Assembly: GCF_000265205.3 (NCBI RefSeq) | Contig: NC_018000.1 | Coordinates: 1,984,001 to 2,048,000 of the forward strand | Origin: Sinorhizobium fredii USDA 257 | Lineage (GTDB): Bacteria; Pseudomonadota; Alphaproteobacteria; Rhizobiales; Rhizobiaceae | DNA: 64,000 bases | Direction of reading: 5' to 3' | Shown here: positions 35,871 through 44,983 of the stretch, one piece after another | Layout: each line of letters begins with the position of its first letter | Numbering within the stretch: position 1 is the first letter of the stretch | Position numbers and translations under genes: made by a program | The notes under the pieces: model-generated | Databases searched by the model: none | What the model was told of the DNA's origin: nothing | Seen by the model: the letters and a program-made list of their open reading frames with translations, nothing else

Positions 35871-36830
35871 ATGCAGTACGACTATACCTCAATCGGCTTC
35901 TACACATTCGATTGCCTCGGCCGGCCGGTCACGGCAATCGCGCCGGGAGGCAACACCTATTTCATCGATGAAGTGACGATGGCCGTGTCCGGGGCGGCGG
36001 GGGCGGCGGCCATCGTCGCGGCGAAATACGGCATGAGGGTTTGCGCTGTCGGCGGAATCGGCGACGACCTGATGGGTGAATGGGTCATCCGCCGGCTGGG
36101 CGAGTTCGGCATCGACACGTCGATGATGCAGCTCTGCCCCGGTGTCGGCACCTCCTCCTCCATCGTCACGACCCGGCCGGACGGCCAGCGGCCAGCGCTG
36201 CACATGCGGGGTGCCACCGGCGCCTTCGTGATCGATGAGAAGGACTATGACAGGATCCTCGATGCGAAGATCATCCACATTGGCGGCACCGGACTCATGG
36301 ATAGGATGGACGGCGAGCGCAGCTTCCGCCTCATGGCCGAGGCCAAGCGCCGGAACCTTATCACCACGCTCGACGTCTTCGCTGCTGACCGCAAGGACAT
36401 GGAAAACGTCGCCGGCCTGCTGCCCTATACCGACTATTTCATCCCCTCCATCGAGGAAGCGCGAGCGCTGTCGGGTCTTCAAATGAAGGAGGACATCGGC
36501 ATCTATTTCAACGACCTCGGCGTGCAGTGCACGATCATGACCATGGGCGAGGCCGGCGCCTACTACCATCATGCCGACGGAACCCGTTTCCACATGCCGG
36601 CCTTCGAAATCGACGTCGTCTGCACCTGTGGCTGCGGGGACGCGTTCAACGCCGGCTTCGCCGCCGGCTTGCTCGAGGGTTACGGCCCGGAGGAGGCGAC
36701 GCGGCTGGCGCAAGCCTCCTCCGCCCTCAACGCGACCGGCCTCGGCAGCCAGGCCGGCATCGTCGACCTCGAAACCACGCTCGCCTTCATCGAGGGCGCG
36801 CGCACCAAGGCGGTCGTCCAGCAGGCCTGA
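35871..36830 (+). CDS. PfkB-family carbohydrate kinase (ribokinase-like), second copy
   Basis: 319 residues. It aligns end to end with the kinase at 25595, with shared stretches such as SIVTTRPDG, RPALH-RGAT, ITTLDVFA, CTCGCGD and SSALNATGLGSQAG. The catalytic motif is GCGDAFNAGFAAG. ATG 35871 follows GGGAGGACCACGG and matches the paralogue's N-terminus (SIGFYTFDCLGRPV). The kinase pair probably acts on related substrates delivered by the two transporters, one Mal-type and one Rbs-type. Confidence 0.9.
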   Translation: MQYDYTSIGFYTFDCLGRPVTAIAPGGNTYFIDEVTMAVSGAAGAAAIVAAKYGMRVCAVGGIGDDLMGEWVIRRLGEFGIDTSMMQLCPGVGTSSSIVTTRPDGQRPALHMRGATGAFVIDEKDYDRILDAKIIHIGGTGLMDRMDGERSFRLMAEAKRRNLITTLDVFAADRKDMENVAGLLPYTDYFIPSIEEARALSGLQMKEDIGIYFNDLGVQCTIMTMGEAGAYYHHADGTRFHMPAFEIDVVCTCGCGDAFNAGFAAGLLEGYGPEEATRLAQASSALNATGLGSQAGIVDLETTLAFIEGARTKAVVQQA

Positions 36831-37124
36831 TCCTCCTCTCACTTGGGCCGGCGATCAGCATCGGCACGAGCGTTGCAAGCACAAAACCAGCCGGAAGCAC
36901 CATGGTACTCTCCTTCATCACCGGCGCGCAGAGAAGTTGCACGCGCCGTGTCCGAAAGCAACGCCGAGGCCGCTGGCGAGGATACGAGCGATCCCAGCCA
37001 CACCGGCTTGTGCATTCCTTTGCCCATGTTGGCCGCTCGTATTTCCTACAATTTCGCTGCCGGAACGCTGCCGATAGGATCCGGTTCTCCGATTTGAAGA
37101 GTCAAGCTCGAACCACAGAGCAAA

Positions 37125-37504
37125 ATGGCAGCAAACCGAAGCATTCTCCCCATAGTCGATCACCGTCGACTGTCACTGTCGCTGAGAACGCTGCAGACAG
37201 CGAAGCATCGCGAGGAGCTTCACCCTGCACTGGACGAACTTTGTGTGCGATACGGCGTGTCACACATGACATTCCTTGTGGTTTGCAGCGGCGGCAGATC
37301 GGCCTTGTACCCATTCTACTGTACGACCTATCCAGATGCGTGGACCGAGATTTACGTCGACAAGCACTACTTCGACACAGACCCGGTGATTGACGTCGTT
37401 AGGTGGGGTTTCATGCCGGTGGACTGGTCCTCGCTCGATCGGCGGCCAGCACAGGTCTACCGTTTGTTTAAGGAAGCGCGTTCGTACGACATCGGCCCCC
37501 ATGG
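37125..37504 (+). pseudogene. LuxR-type regulator, N-terminal autoinducer-binding domain only
   Basis: About 126 codons resemble the ligand-binding half of LuxR-family regulators. The typical WTEIYVDKHYFDTDPV (conserved Trp, Tyr and Asp of the ligand pocket) is followed by PVDWSSL and YDIGPHGL. Just after GPHG the sequence enters the left end of the IS256-family element, where the frame runs on to a stop at 37577. The DNA-binding half is missing and was not found beyond the right end of the element. No luxI synthase was seen nearby. It was probably a LuxR solo or quorum-sensing regulator, now inactive. Confidence 0.75.
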
Positions 37505-37530
37505 GTTGTGTCCCGTCGAGTGGTGTAACT
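37504..37530 (+). repeat. Left terminal inverted repeat of the IS256-family element
   Basis: GGTTGTGTCCCGTC followed by GAGTGGTGTAACT. The last 13 bases are identical to the complement of the right end. It lies inside the former LuxR reading frame. Confidence 0.7.
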
Positions 37531-37659
37531 CGGCGGTAGCGAAGCCGCTCGGGAGCGCGCCCTCAACAGCGCTGTAGCGAGCGAGCGGCTAGCAGCGGTC
37601 ATCGATGTTCCCCGGTAGGGTCGGGTTGCTCACACCAACCTGATTCGAAGGAAGCACCG

Positions 37660-38859
37660 ATGACCGATGCCATGATGAACCTGCGCATGCTCGTGGAGAA
37701 GACCCCCGACGCCGATATTCTGCGCGAGATGATCGGCTTTGCCGCTGAACGGCTGATGGAGATGGAGGTGGGTGCCTCCACCGGCGCCGGCTATGGCGAG
37801 AAGAACCCGTTGCGCACGGCCCAGCGCAACGGATATCGCGACCGGGACTGGGAGACGCGAGCCGGCACCGTCGAGCTGCGCATCCCCAAGCTCAGGAAAG
37901 GCACCTACTTCCCTTCGTTCCTGGAGCCGCGGCGCATGGCTGAGAAGGCGCTGACGGCGGTGATCCAGGAGGCTTACATTCAGGGCATCTCGACCCGCTC
38001 GGTCGACGACCTGGTCAAGGCCATGGGCATGAGCGGCGTCTCCAAGAGCCAGGTCAGCCGGCTCTGCGAGGAGATCGACGGCAAGGTGAAGGCCTTTCTC
38101 GACCGGCCGATCGAGGGCGACTGGCCATATCTGTGGGTCGATGCCACCTACCTGAAGGTGCGCCGCGGCGGCCGCATCGTCTCCGTCGCTGTGATCATCG
38201 CCGTCGGCGTCAACACGGACGGCCGGCGCGAGGTGCTGGGCATGGAGGTCGGCACATCGGAAGCCGAGCCGATCTGGACAGAGTTCCTGCGCAAGCTAAC
38301 TCGGCGTGGCCTGCGCGGCGTCAGGCTCGTCGTTTCCGATGCCCACGAAGGCATCAAGGCGGCGGTTTCCAAAGTTCTGTGCGCCACCTGGCAGCGCTGC
38401 AGGGTTCATTTCGCTCGCAACGTGCTGGCGCATGCCGGAAAGAGTGGCCGTCGTGTCGTGTCGGCCTTCATTGCCACCGCCTTCGCCCAGGAGACGGCAG
38501 AGGCGGCAAGCCTGCAATGGCGCGCCGTCGCCGACCAGATCCGCCCGAAAGTGCCGAAGCTCGCCGCCATCATGGACGAGGCCGAGCACGACGTCCTCGC
38601 CTACATGAGCTTCCCCAAGGAGCACCGCGTCAAGCTACACTCGATCAATCCGATCGAGCGACTCAATGGCGAGATCAAGCGGCGCACCGAGGTCGTTGGC
38701 ATCTTTCCCAACGACGATGCCATCGTCCGCCTCGTCGGCGCATTGCTGCTTGAACAAAATGACGAGTGGGCCGTGCAGCGGGCTCGCTACATGACACTGG
38801 AAACTATTAGCCAGATGAGTGATGATCCGCTCATCAGCCTGCCGGCAGTGGCACGCTGA
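37660..38859 (+). CDS. IS256-family transposase
   Basis: 399 residues, full length for the family. The DDE residues can be placed: Asp in [11 protein letters not shown], Asp in [14 protein letters not shown], and Glu in [17 protein letters not shown]. The MULE-like helical insert with [15 protein letters not shown] is also typical. The start ATG lies behind GAAGGAAGC. The reading frame is intact, so the element may still be active. Its presence agrees with an accessory replicon of a rhizobium, where ISRm3/ISRm5-like elements of this family are common. Confidence 0.95.
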   Translation: MTDAMMNLRMLVEKTPDADILREMIGFAAERLMEMEVGASTGAGYGEKNPLRTAQRNGYRDRDWETRAGTVELRIPKLRKGTYFPSFLEPRRMAEKALTAVIQEAYIQGISTRSVDDLVKAMGMSGVSKSQVSRLCEEIDGKVKAFLDRPIEGDWPYLWVDATYLKVRRGGRIVSVAVIIAVGVNTDGRREVLGMEVGTSEAEPIWTEFLRKLTRRGLRGVRLVVSDAHEGIKAAVSKVLCATWQRCRVHFARNVLAHAGKSGRRVVSAFIATAFAQETAEAASLQWRAVADQIRPKVPKLAAIMDEAEHDVLAYMSFPKEHRVKLHSINPIERLNGEIKRRTEVVGIFPNDDAIVRLVGALLLEQNDEWAVQRARYMTLETISQMSDDPLISLPAVAR

Positions 38860-38901
38860 TCAGTCCGGCCTACGCCGGAGAGCACGGCGACCAAAGCCGT
38901 C

Positions 38902-38928
38902 AGTTACACCACTCCAGTGGGCACGATC
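38902..38928 (-). repeat. Right terminal inverted repeat of the IS256-family element
   Basis: AGTTACACCACTC followed by CAGTGGGCACGATC, the complement of the left end at 21 of 27 positions. Confidence 0.7.
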
Positions 38929-39341
38929 TTGACGAGCTATTGGCGGGCGAGCAAGGAGTAGCAGCGAATCGCTAAAGGTCGAACGACGTCTCTGATTTTG
39001 CGGCCGCGCCGCGTCGCAGCCGTGGTTGAGCAGACTGCAACACAGGACCGCTCAGCACCACGGCGGCTGAATTGTGGGCAGCGAAGCAAGGGCTCACAAT
39101 CGGCCTGAAGAGCCTGCACCCCTCGGTCCTGAGGCTGATCAGCCCGTTCATCGTCTCATCGCACCAACAAAAGAGGCTCGGGGCGAACGTGCCACCACGA
39201 AAGCACTCCGGCGCGAAGATTCGAGAGTTCGCCTGCGCGACCTGAAGAGGGCGCGCGATCGGGAATGGCTGCAACCTATGGCCATCACAACGGATTCCGT
39301 CCTTGGCGCAGCGTCGGCGCGTTCCAAGCGCTCCCCAGCCC
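38929..39341. other. Gene-free stretch right of the IS element
   Basis: About 410 bases with only short unconvincing frames and no recognisable domain. The missing C-terminal half of the LuxR gene is not here. It is probably debris from a rearrangement at the element. Confidence 0.5.
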
Positions 39342-40748
39342 TCACGTGAAGCGTCTTATGATCCTAAGCAGGCGGTCGCAGGATCTCGCGAGTTGCCTTT
39401 GCGGCGCTGTTGCGAGCCCTAAAAGCAAGCCGGACTTTGCGGAATTCGGCGACGCATACCAGACGGAGAGCGGTGCCGGGGCCATCCCGAATGCCAGCGT
39501 CTCCCGTGCGATGGCAATGTCCGGCCTGCCGTCTGGCAGGCGCAGCAGCACGGCCAGACCGGCGATAGCCGCCTCCCCGGCACTCGGCGGAAGGCATTTC
39601 AGCAAGGCGTCGCGTTGGGCGGAGTAGACGCGCTTCGTGCGCCTCAAATGCCGCATGTAGTGGCCATCGCGCATGAATTCGGCGGTTGCGAGCTGCACCG
39701 CCGGCCCCGGAGGCGGCGCAAGACAGGCCGCGACCTCCGCAAAACGCGATGCCAGCGCAGGCGGCGCGACGAGAAAGCCGAGCCGCAGCGCCGGGCTGAT
39801 GGTCTTGCTGAAGGAGCCGATGTGGACAACGCGCCCGGCGCGATCAAGCGAGGCAAGCGCCGGTGCCGCGCGGCCATTGAGCTGCAATTCACTAAGATAG
39901 TCGTCCTCGATGACCCAGGCTTGCGTCTGGGCCGCCCAGTCGAGCAGGCGCAGTCTGCGTGCCAACGACAGGGTGGGCCCCAGCGGCGCCTGCTGCCCCG
40001 CTGTCACGACGACCAGCGCTGCATCCGGGGCATGGTGGAAGCCATGGCCGACATCGATTCCATCGGCGTCGATGGGAATCGGCGCGAGCGACAATCGCGC
40101 GAGCTCCAGGCCGCGGCGGGTGAACGGGAAGCCGGGATCCTCCATCCAGGCTTTCCGCCCTTCGAGGGCGAGCACGCGCAGTGCCAGTCCGAGTCCGCTG
40201 GCGAATCCGCCGGTGATGATGACCTCGGATGGGGAACACTCGATGCCCCGCGCGACGGCAAGATAGCCGGCGATCTCCCGCCGCAGCTCCAATTCGCCGC
40301 GCGGGTCGGGATAGATCGCCGGAGCACTCGATTCCGCGCGGACGGCCTGTGAGCGGATCCTGGCAAAGAGTGTCGCAGGAAAGGTTTCCAGCGCCGGCAC
40401 ACCCATCTGAAAGATTGCCGGCCCCGCCGTCATCTCCAGATACCGCTCTAGGAACGAGCCGGGATCGGGTGGCTGCTCGACCCGGGCGATGGCGGCGGGC
40501 CGATCCGCAACGCGGGTTCCGCCCGCGCGCGATGCGACGATGAGCTGGGCGGCGGAGAGTTTCTCGTAGGCCGTGCGCACTGTGCCGCGGGCAACGCCGA
40601 GCTGGGCCGCGAGATCCAGCCAGGAGGGTAGCCGCGCGCCCGGCGCGAGCACCCCGCTTTCGATCGCGGTGCTGATGCCCTTGCGGATCTGCTCGGTCAG
40701 CGGCGTCTTCGCGGACCGGTCGAGTTCCAGTTTCAGCGGCTGGTCCAT
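39342..40748 (-). CDS. MocR-type regulator (GntR winged helix fused to aminotransferase domain)
   Basis: About 468 residues. The first 75 are a GntR winged helix (PLTEQIRKGISTAIESG, LPSWLDLAAQLGVARGTVRTAYEKL). The rest is a fold-type I aminotransferase domain with the PLP-Lys in GSFSKTISPALRLGF and VIITGGFASGLGLAL. MocR proteins such as PdxR and GabR use PLP or an amino compound as signal. It is divergent from the cupin/AhpD/epimerase operon with an exact inverted repeat in between. ATG 40748 is preferred over an upstream in-frame start because GAGAGC precedes it. Confidence 0.92.
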   Translation of the reverse strand: MDQPLKLELDRSAKTPLTEQIRKGISTAIESGVLAPGARLPSWLDLAAQLGVARGTVRTAYEKLSAAQLIVASRAGGTRVADRPAAIARVEQPPDPGSFLERYLEMTAGPAIFQMGVPALETFPATLFARIRSQAVRAESSAPAIYPDPRGELELRREIAGYLAVARGIECSPSEVIITGGFASGLGLALRVLALEGRKAWMEDPGFPFTRRGLELARLSLAPIPIDADGIDVGHGFHHAPDAALVVVTAGQQAPLGPTLSLARRLRLLDWAAQTQAWVIEDDYLSELQLNGRAAPALASLDRAGRVVHIGSFSKTISPALRLGFLVAPPALASRFAEVAACLAPPPGPAVQLATAEFMRDGHYMRHLRRTKRVYSAQRDALLKCLPPSAGEAAIAGLAVLLRLPDGRPDIAIARETLAFGMAPAPLSVWYASPNSAKSGLLLGLATAPQRQLARSCDRLLRIIRRFT

Positions 40749-40771
40749 GCTCTCTTGGTACACGATTTTTG

Positions 40772-40800
40772 CTGGTTCTTGGTGCTTTTTTTAGAACCAG
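40772..40800. promoter_or_regulatory. Likely MocR operator
   Basis: CTGGTTCT (40772-40779) and AGAACCAG (40793-40800) form an exact inverted repeat with a 13-base spacer, so the half-site centres are 21 bases (two helical turns) apart. It lies between the mocR and cupin genes, where one dimeric regulator could control both. Confidence 0.65.
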
Positions 40801-40867
40801 AAAGCCGTCATTTCTTGGGGGCAAGGAAGAAACGTCATCATGACGATACGCAAAGGAGAACCGTCAC

Positions 40868-41284
40868 ATGACCATACGATCTTTGATTAGCGCGACCTGC
40901 GCCGCCCTCGCAATCGCCACCGCGATGCCTGCCGCGGCGCATGACCCCGGCGACGTTGTCACGCCCCATTTCGAGCGGGCGATACCCAACATTCCGGGCA
41001 AAACGCTGACCGCGCTCATCGTCGACTACCCGCCGGGCGGAACCTCGGCCCCGCACAGGCACGCGGGCTCGTCCTTCATCTTCGCCTACGTCCTCTCCGG
41101 AGAAATCGAGTCGAAGGTGAATGACGGCCCGACGCAGATCTACCGCGCCGGCGAGAGCTGGTACGAGCCGCCGGCGGCCAACCACCTCATCAGCCGCAAT
41201 GCGAGCAAGACCAAGCCCGCAAAGCTGCTCGCGGTCTTCGTCGCCGACAGCGAAGAAAAGGAACTGACCACCAACATCGAGTGA
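40868..41284 (+). CDS. Exported cupin-domain protein
   Basis: 138 residues with a signal peptide (LISATCAALAIATAMPAAAH) and one cupin barrel. Metal-ligand candidates are the two His in APHRHAG, a Glu in VLSGEIES and the His in PPAANHLIS. Small secreted cupins of this type often accompany AhpD-like and epimerase genes in stress or detoxification operons; their reaction is usually unknown. AAAGGAGAACC upstream gives a strong ribosome site. It is the first gene of the three-gene operon facing the MocR regulator. Confidence 0.85.
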   Translation: MTIRSLISATCAALAIATAMPAAAHDPGDVVTPHFERAIPNIPGKTLTALIVDYPPGGTSAPHRHAGSSFIFAYVLSGEIESKVNDGPTQIYRAGESWYEPPAANHLISRNASKTKPAKLLAVFVADSEEKELTTNIE

Positions 41285-41326
41285 ACCGACGTTCGTCGAC
41301 AAAAACAACTTTAAGGAATCAACCAA

Positions 41327-41782
41327 GTGAGCAAACGTCTCGACTACAACCAGATCGCGCCACCCGGCATCAAAGCGCTTGGCGGAGTCTACGGCTACAT
41401 CATGCAGAGCAGCCTCCCCTCGGAGCTGGTCGATCTGGTCTATCTTCGGATCTCGCAGATCAACAACTGCGCCTACTGCCTCGACATGCACACCCGCGAC
41501 CTTTTGAAAAAAGGGCAGAAGGTCGAGAAAATCGCGCTGGTGCAGGCATGGGCGGAAGCCGGAAATCTCTTCGACGAGCGTGAGCGGGCAGCCCTCGCCT
41601 GGGCCGAAACGGTGACACGCGTGGCCGAGACCAACGTGCCGGACGAAGCTTACAAGGCCGCGCATGCCGTGTTCGAGGAGCGCGAACTGGTCGATCTGAC
41701 GATCGCGATCGGCCTGATGAACACCTACAATCGCCTGGCGATCAGTTTCCGCAAGACGCCACAGGCTGCGCTCGAAAACTAG
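41327..41782 (+). CDS. AhpD-like carboxymuconolactone decarboxylase-family protein
   Basis: 151 residues, beginning at GTG 41327 behind AAGGAA. The AhpD core INNCAYCLDMHTRDLLKKG is complete, with the CxxC pair and downstream His of alkylhydroperoxidase-type members. Such proteins reduce peroxides or act in thiol relay; true carboxymuconolactone decarboxylases lack the CxxC pair. It lies 42 bases after the cupin gene and 33 before the epimerase. Confidence 0.88.
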   Translation: MSKRLDYNQIAPPGIKALGGVYGYIMQSSLPSELVDLVYLRISQINNCAYCLDMHTRDLLKKGQKVEKIALVQAWAEAGNLFDERERAALAWAETVTRVAETNVPDEAYKAAHAVFEERELVDLTIAIGLMNTYNRLAISFRKTPQAALEN

Positions 41783-41815
41783 GACGGGCAAAGCGCCCCA
41801 ACCAAGGAGTTGGCT

Positions 41816-42724
41816 ATGAAGATCTTTATCGCAGGTGCCACTGGCGCCGTCGGCCTGCCGCTTGTGCGGGCGCTCGCGACGCTTGGCCATCAGGTGACCG
41901 GCATGACGCGCCCCGGTCAGGGGCCGGATCGTCTGCGCGAGCTCGGGGCCGAGGTGTCTTTCGCCGATGCCTTCGACCGCGAGGCGGTCCACAGAGCGAT
42001 CGAGGCGGCAGCGCCGGACGTGGTGATCGATCAGCTCACCTGGCTTCCGGCCAACCCCACCGACATCATCAAGGCGATGCCTGACGATACCCGCCTCCAC
42101 CGCGAGGGAGGCGCCAATCTCATCGCCGCGGCCGAAAAGCTGGGAGTCCGCCGCTACATCATGCAGTCTCGCGGCTTCTACCTGGACGGGCCGTCAGGAG
42201 GGCTTGCGGACGAGACCGCGAGGCTGAGATACGACGCTCCCGGCGAGATCGGCGAGAGCACGCGCACGATCGGCGCCTATGAGGACCGGGTGCTCGCCTC
42301 GCCGCTCGATGGCGTCGTGCTCCGTTACGGCTTCTTCTACGGTCCCGGCACCTGGTACCGGCCGGACGGCGCCATTGCGGATCACGCACGCAGGGGCGAG
42401 TCGGCAATCATCGGCGACGGCAATGGCGTCTGGTCCTTCGTGCACATTGACGACGCTATCGCCGCGACGGTCGCCTCGGTGACGGCCGAGCCGGGTACCT
42501 ACAATGTCGTCGACGACGATCCCCTCCCCGTCGCCGAATGGCTGCCGGCCTTCGCCCGGTGGGTCGATGCGCCGGAGCCTCAGCGCGTGAGCGCGGAGGA
42601 CGCGCTGAAGACGGCGGGCGAGGAAGCGGTCTACTACCACACCCGCCTGACCGGTGCCTCCAATGGCCGGGCGAAGGCTGAACTCGGGTTCGCGCCGCGA
42701 CCGCTTCTGTGGAAGGGTGCTTGA
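41816..42724 (+). CDS. NAD-dependent epimerase/dehydratase-family protein
   Basis: About 302 residues of the extended/atypical SDR type. The Rossmann motif is FIAGATGAVGLPLVRAL at the N-terminus, and VEVSFADAFDR-like AEVSFADAFDRE follows. A conventional YxxxK catalytic pair is not obvious, since the region reads GAYEDRVL, so NAD(P)-binding reductase or regulatory roles are as likely as sugar epimerisation. ATG 41816 has AAGGAG upstream. It is the last gene of the MocR-linked operon. Confidence 0.82.
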   Translation: MKIFIAGATGAVGLPLVRALATLGHQVTGMTRPGQGPDRLRELGAEVSFADAFDREAVHRAIEAAAPDVVIDQLTWLPANPTDIIKAMPDDTRLHREGGANLIAAAEKLGVRRYIMQSRGFYLDGPSGGLADETARLRYDAPGEIGESTRTIGAYEDRVLASPLDGVVLRYGFFYGPGTWYRPDGAIADHARRGESAIIGDGNGVWSFVHIDDAIAATVASVTAEPGTYNVVDDDPLPVAEWLPAFARWVDAPEPQRVSAEDALKTAGEEAVYYHTRLTGASNGRAKAELGFAPRPLLWKGA

Positions 42725-42857
42725 TCGCTGACAGGGGCAACCGGATGAAGTCGGCCCACGCTTTTCGGCTGTTTCGTCGAAAGCGCGGGCTGCTGCCGCT
42801 TCCAAAAAAAATGAACTATCATTGGAGGCAGCCAGGCACGGACGTTCGGAGAGAACC

Positions 42858-43841
42858 ATGGCACCGAAATTCGGCAAGGATGAAGACTTGCATGCTTATC
42901 GCGAGATGCTGCTGATCCGTCGTTTCGAGGAGAAGGCCGGCCAACTCTATGGCATGAGCCTCATCCGCGGCTTCTGCCACCTCTACATCGGCCAGGAAGC
43001 CGTCGTCGTCGGCATGCAGATGGCGACGAAGGAAGGCGACGAGGTGATCACAGGCTACCGCGACCACGGCCACATGCTGGCCTGCGGCATGCACCCGAAC
43101 GGCGTCATGGCCGAGCTCACCGGACGCCGCGGCGGTCTGTCGAAGGGCAAGGGCGGCTCCATGCACATGTTCTCCAAGGAGAAGCACTTCTACGGAGGCC
43201 ACGGCATCGTTGGCGCCCAGGTGTCGCTCGGCACCGGCATCGCCTTTGCCAACCGCTACCGAGGAAACGGCAATGTCTGCCTGACCTATTTCGGCGAGGG
43301 TGCCGCCAACCAGGGCCAGGTTTACGAGAGCTTCAACATGGCCGCGCTCTGGAAGCTGCCCATCGTCTATGTGATCGAGAACAACCGTTACGCCATGGGT
43401 ACGGAGATGAGCCGCGCCTCGGCGCAGACCGATTTCTCGAAACGCGGCGTGTCCTTCGCCATTCCCGGCGAGCCGGTCGACGGCATGGATGTCCGCGCCG
43501 TCCACGCGGCGGGGCAGAGCGCCATCGAGCATGCCCGCACCGGCAAGGGGCCTTACATCCTCGAGATGCACACCTATCGCTACCGCGGCCACTCCATGTC
43601 CGATCCGGCGAAGTACCGCTCGAAGGACGAGGTGACCCGGGTCCGCGAGGAGCAGGATCCCATCGACATCGTACGCCGGCGCCTTCTGGAGGATTGGAAG
43701 CTGACGGAGGACGAGCTGAAGGCCATGGACAGCAAGGTGCGCGAGACGTCAACGAGGCGTCCGATTTTGCCACGAATGATCCCGAGCCCGACCCGTCGGA
43801 ACTCTATACGGAAATTCTGCTCTAAGTTCTTCCGAAAGTAA
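42858..43841 (+). pseudogene. pdhA: Orphan pyruvate dehydrogenase E1 alpha (PdhA-like) with C-terminal frameshift
   Basis: The first about 295 residues are a normal rhizobial PdhA: FEEKAGQLYGMSLIRGF, GYRDHGHMLACGM, TPP motif GEGAANQGQVYESFNMAALW through ENNRYAMGT, and phosphorylation loop YRYRGHSMSDPAKYR. Near 43740 the frame changes. The expected ending NEASDFATNDPEPDPSELYTE with stop at 43825 is still present in another frame, while the actual frame adds an unrelated basic tail to 43841. No pdhB or pdhC follows. Only the last about 25 residues are affected, so partial function cannot be excluded, but a lone frameshifted subunit looks like a decaying duplicate of the housekeeping gene. Confidence 0.82.
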
Positions 43842-43953
43842 TACGGGCCGGGACCAGACCAACCGAGCCGGCCGCGCTGGCCCTCAAGGATTCCAGGCCG
43901 ACAGGAAAATCAGGTCAGGATACGCTGGAGCAGTACGCGAGGCCGTTTGCTGA

Positions 43954-44913
43954 ATGAGCGAGTTTCTCACGAGCATATCAGGCATTGTCCCCGTCGCCGC
44001 CGGCTTGGAGATCTGGGCGAGTATGGCTTTGATCGCGGCGCTGGGATTTGTTCTCGGTTTCGCGATGAACCGCGGCTCGATCTGCACCGTCATCGCCGTG
44101 AGGGAGTTGGTATTGGAGAGGAGGCCAGCGCGTTTCATCGCTCTGGTCGAATGTGCCGCCTGGGCCGCCCTCGTCTACGCAACCCTCGAAACGGCACCGA
44201 TTATGCCAGAGGGCTGGTCGTCACTCGGCTACTTGGTGCCCGCAGCCATTTTGCTTGGAATCGGCTCTTATGTGAACGGCGCTTGCGTGTTCGGGTCTGT
44301 TGGGCATCTCGGCAACGGCGAAATCGAATTCGCGTTCACGTTTCTCGGCATCTATGCGGTCGTTTACATTGAATCTCTGCTCGATCTGCTTGCAGATCGG
44401 CCGGCGATAGATGCTGCCCCATCGCTTGGGGCGGCCCTTTCGGCGCTTCTACTGCTGGCCATCGTTACTCTCAGGCTTGGAGTGTCACACAAATCCACGT
44501 CTCGTTTCCGACGCCTGACGCTGTCGATGGGTGCGGTCGGCATCACTTCTTCGATCCTGGCGGTTCTTGCGCCCGGGTTCTCGCTCACCGCATCGTTTGG
44601 ACCGATCGCTTCGATACCCGTCGCGGGCGCCTTGGTTTCGTTGAGCATGTTCGGCGGCAGCTTCGTCTCCGCGAGACTCAGGAAGCATGGATTCATGCTG
44701 AAATGGCCGACAGTGAAGACCATGCTCAAGAGAACGCTCGCGGGCATGCTCATGGGATTGGGTGCGCTGCTCATTCCCGGTGGGAACGACACGCTGCTGC
44801 TGATTGGTCTTCCCGCGGGAGCCTGGCAGGCAGCGCTCGCCTACGGGCTGTTCGTTGCGACCCTCGCCGCACTTATTGTCAAACTCGGTTCGATCGCAAA
44901 AGCTTGGTCATGA
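43954..44913 (+). CDS. YeeE/YedE-family membrane protein (sulfur-compound transporter-like)
   Basis: 319 residues with about nine membrane segments. The family cysteine motifs are present: NRGSICTV near residue 45 and NGACVFGSVGHLGNGE near residue 110. YeeE/TsuA members move thiosulfate or related sulfur species through conserved cysteines. The second half has GLGALLIPGGNDTLLLIGLP, matching the repeated-half layout of the family. No sulfur-metabolism genes are adjacent, so the substrate is open. Confidence 0.85.
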   Translation: MSEFLTSISGIVPVAAGLEIWASMALIAALGFVLGFAMNRGSICTVIAVRELVLERRPARFIALVECAAWAALVYATLETAPIMPEGWSSLGYLVPAAILLGIGSYVNGACVFGSVGHLGNGEIEFAFTFLGIYAVVYIESLLDLLADRPAIDAAPSLGAALSALLLLAIVTLRLGVSHKSTSRFRRLTLSMGAVGITSSILAVLAPGFSLTASFGPIASIPVAGALVSLSMFGGSFVSARLRKHGFMLKWPTVKTMLKRTLAGMLMGLGALLIPGGNDTLLLIGLPAGAWQAALAYGLFVATLAALIVKLGSIAKAWS

Positions 44914-44983
44914 CGCTCGACAGAAGACCGCCGCCGCCGTTGGATGGTATTATGACATAGGGCTAAAGTTAGGGAGAGGATCG

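Larger units (their letters stand above)
37504..38928 (+). mobile_element. IS256-family insertion sequence
   Basis: About 1.42 kb, normal for IS256. The ends are imperfect inverted repeats of about 27 bases (37504-37530 and 38902-38928). They match at 21 positions and share GAGTGGTGTAACT exactly. One transposase gene (37660-38859) fills the element. The exact ends could differ by a few bases. No clear 8-9 base target duplication was seen, and the right flank does not continue the LuxR gene on the left, so a deletion or rearrangement followed insertion. Confidence 0.85.

Noticed and set aside
36831..36910. Minus-strand ATG with AAGGAG near 36904 giving a short hydrophobic peptide
   Set aside because: It would overlap the end of the PfkB kinase gene and matches nothing known. 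It may be chance or a remnant.
37125..37504. Quorum-sensing locus
   Set aside because: Only half of a LuxR-type regulator is present and no luxI-type synthase lies nearby, so no functioning system is claimed.
38929..39341. Search for the missing LuxR C-terminus beyond the IS element
   Set aside because: No helix-turn-helix of the LuxR type was found in any frame. The stretch appears unrelated to the left flank.
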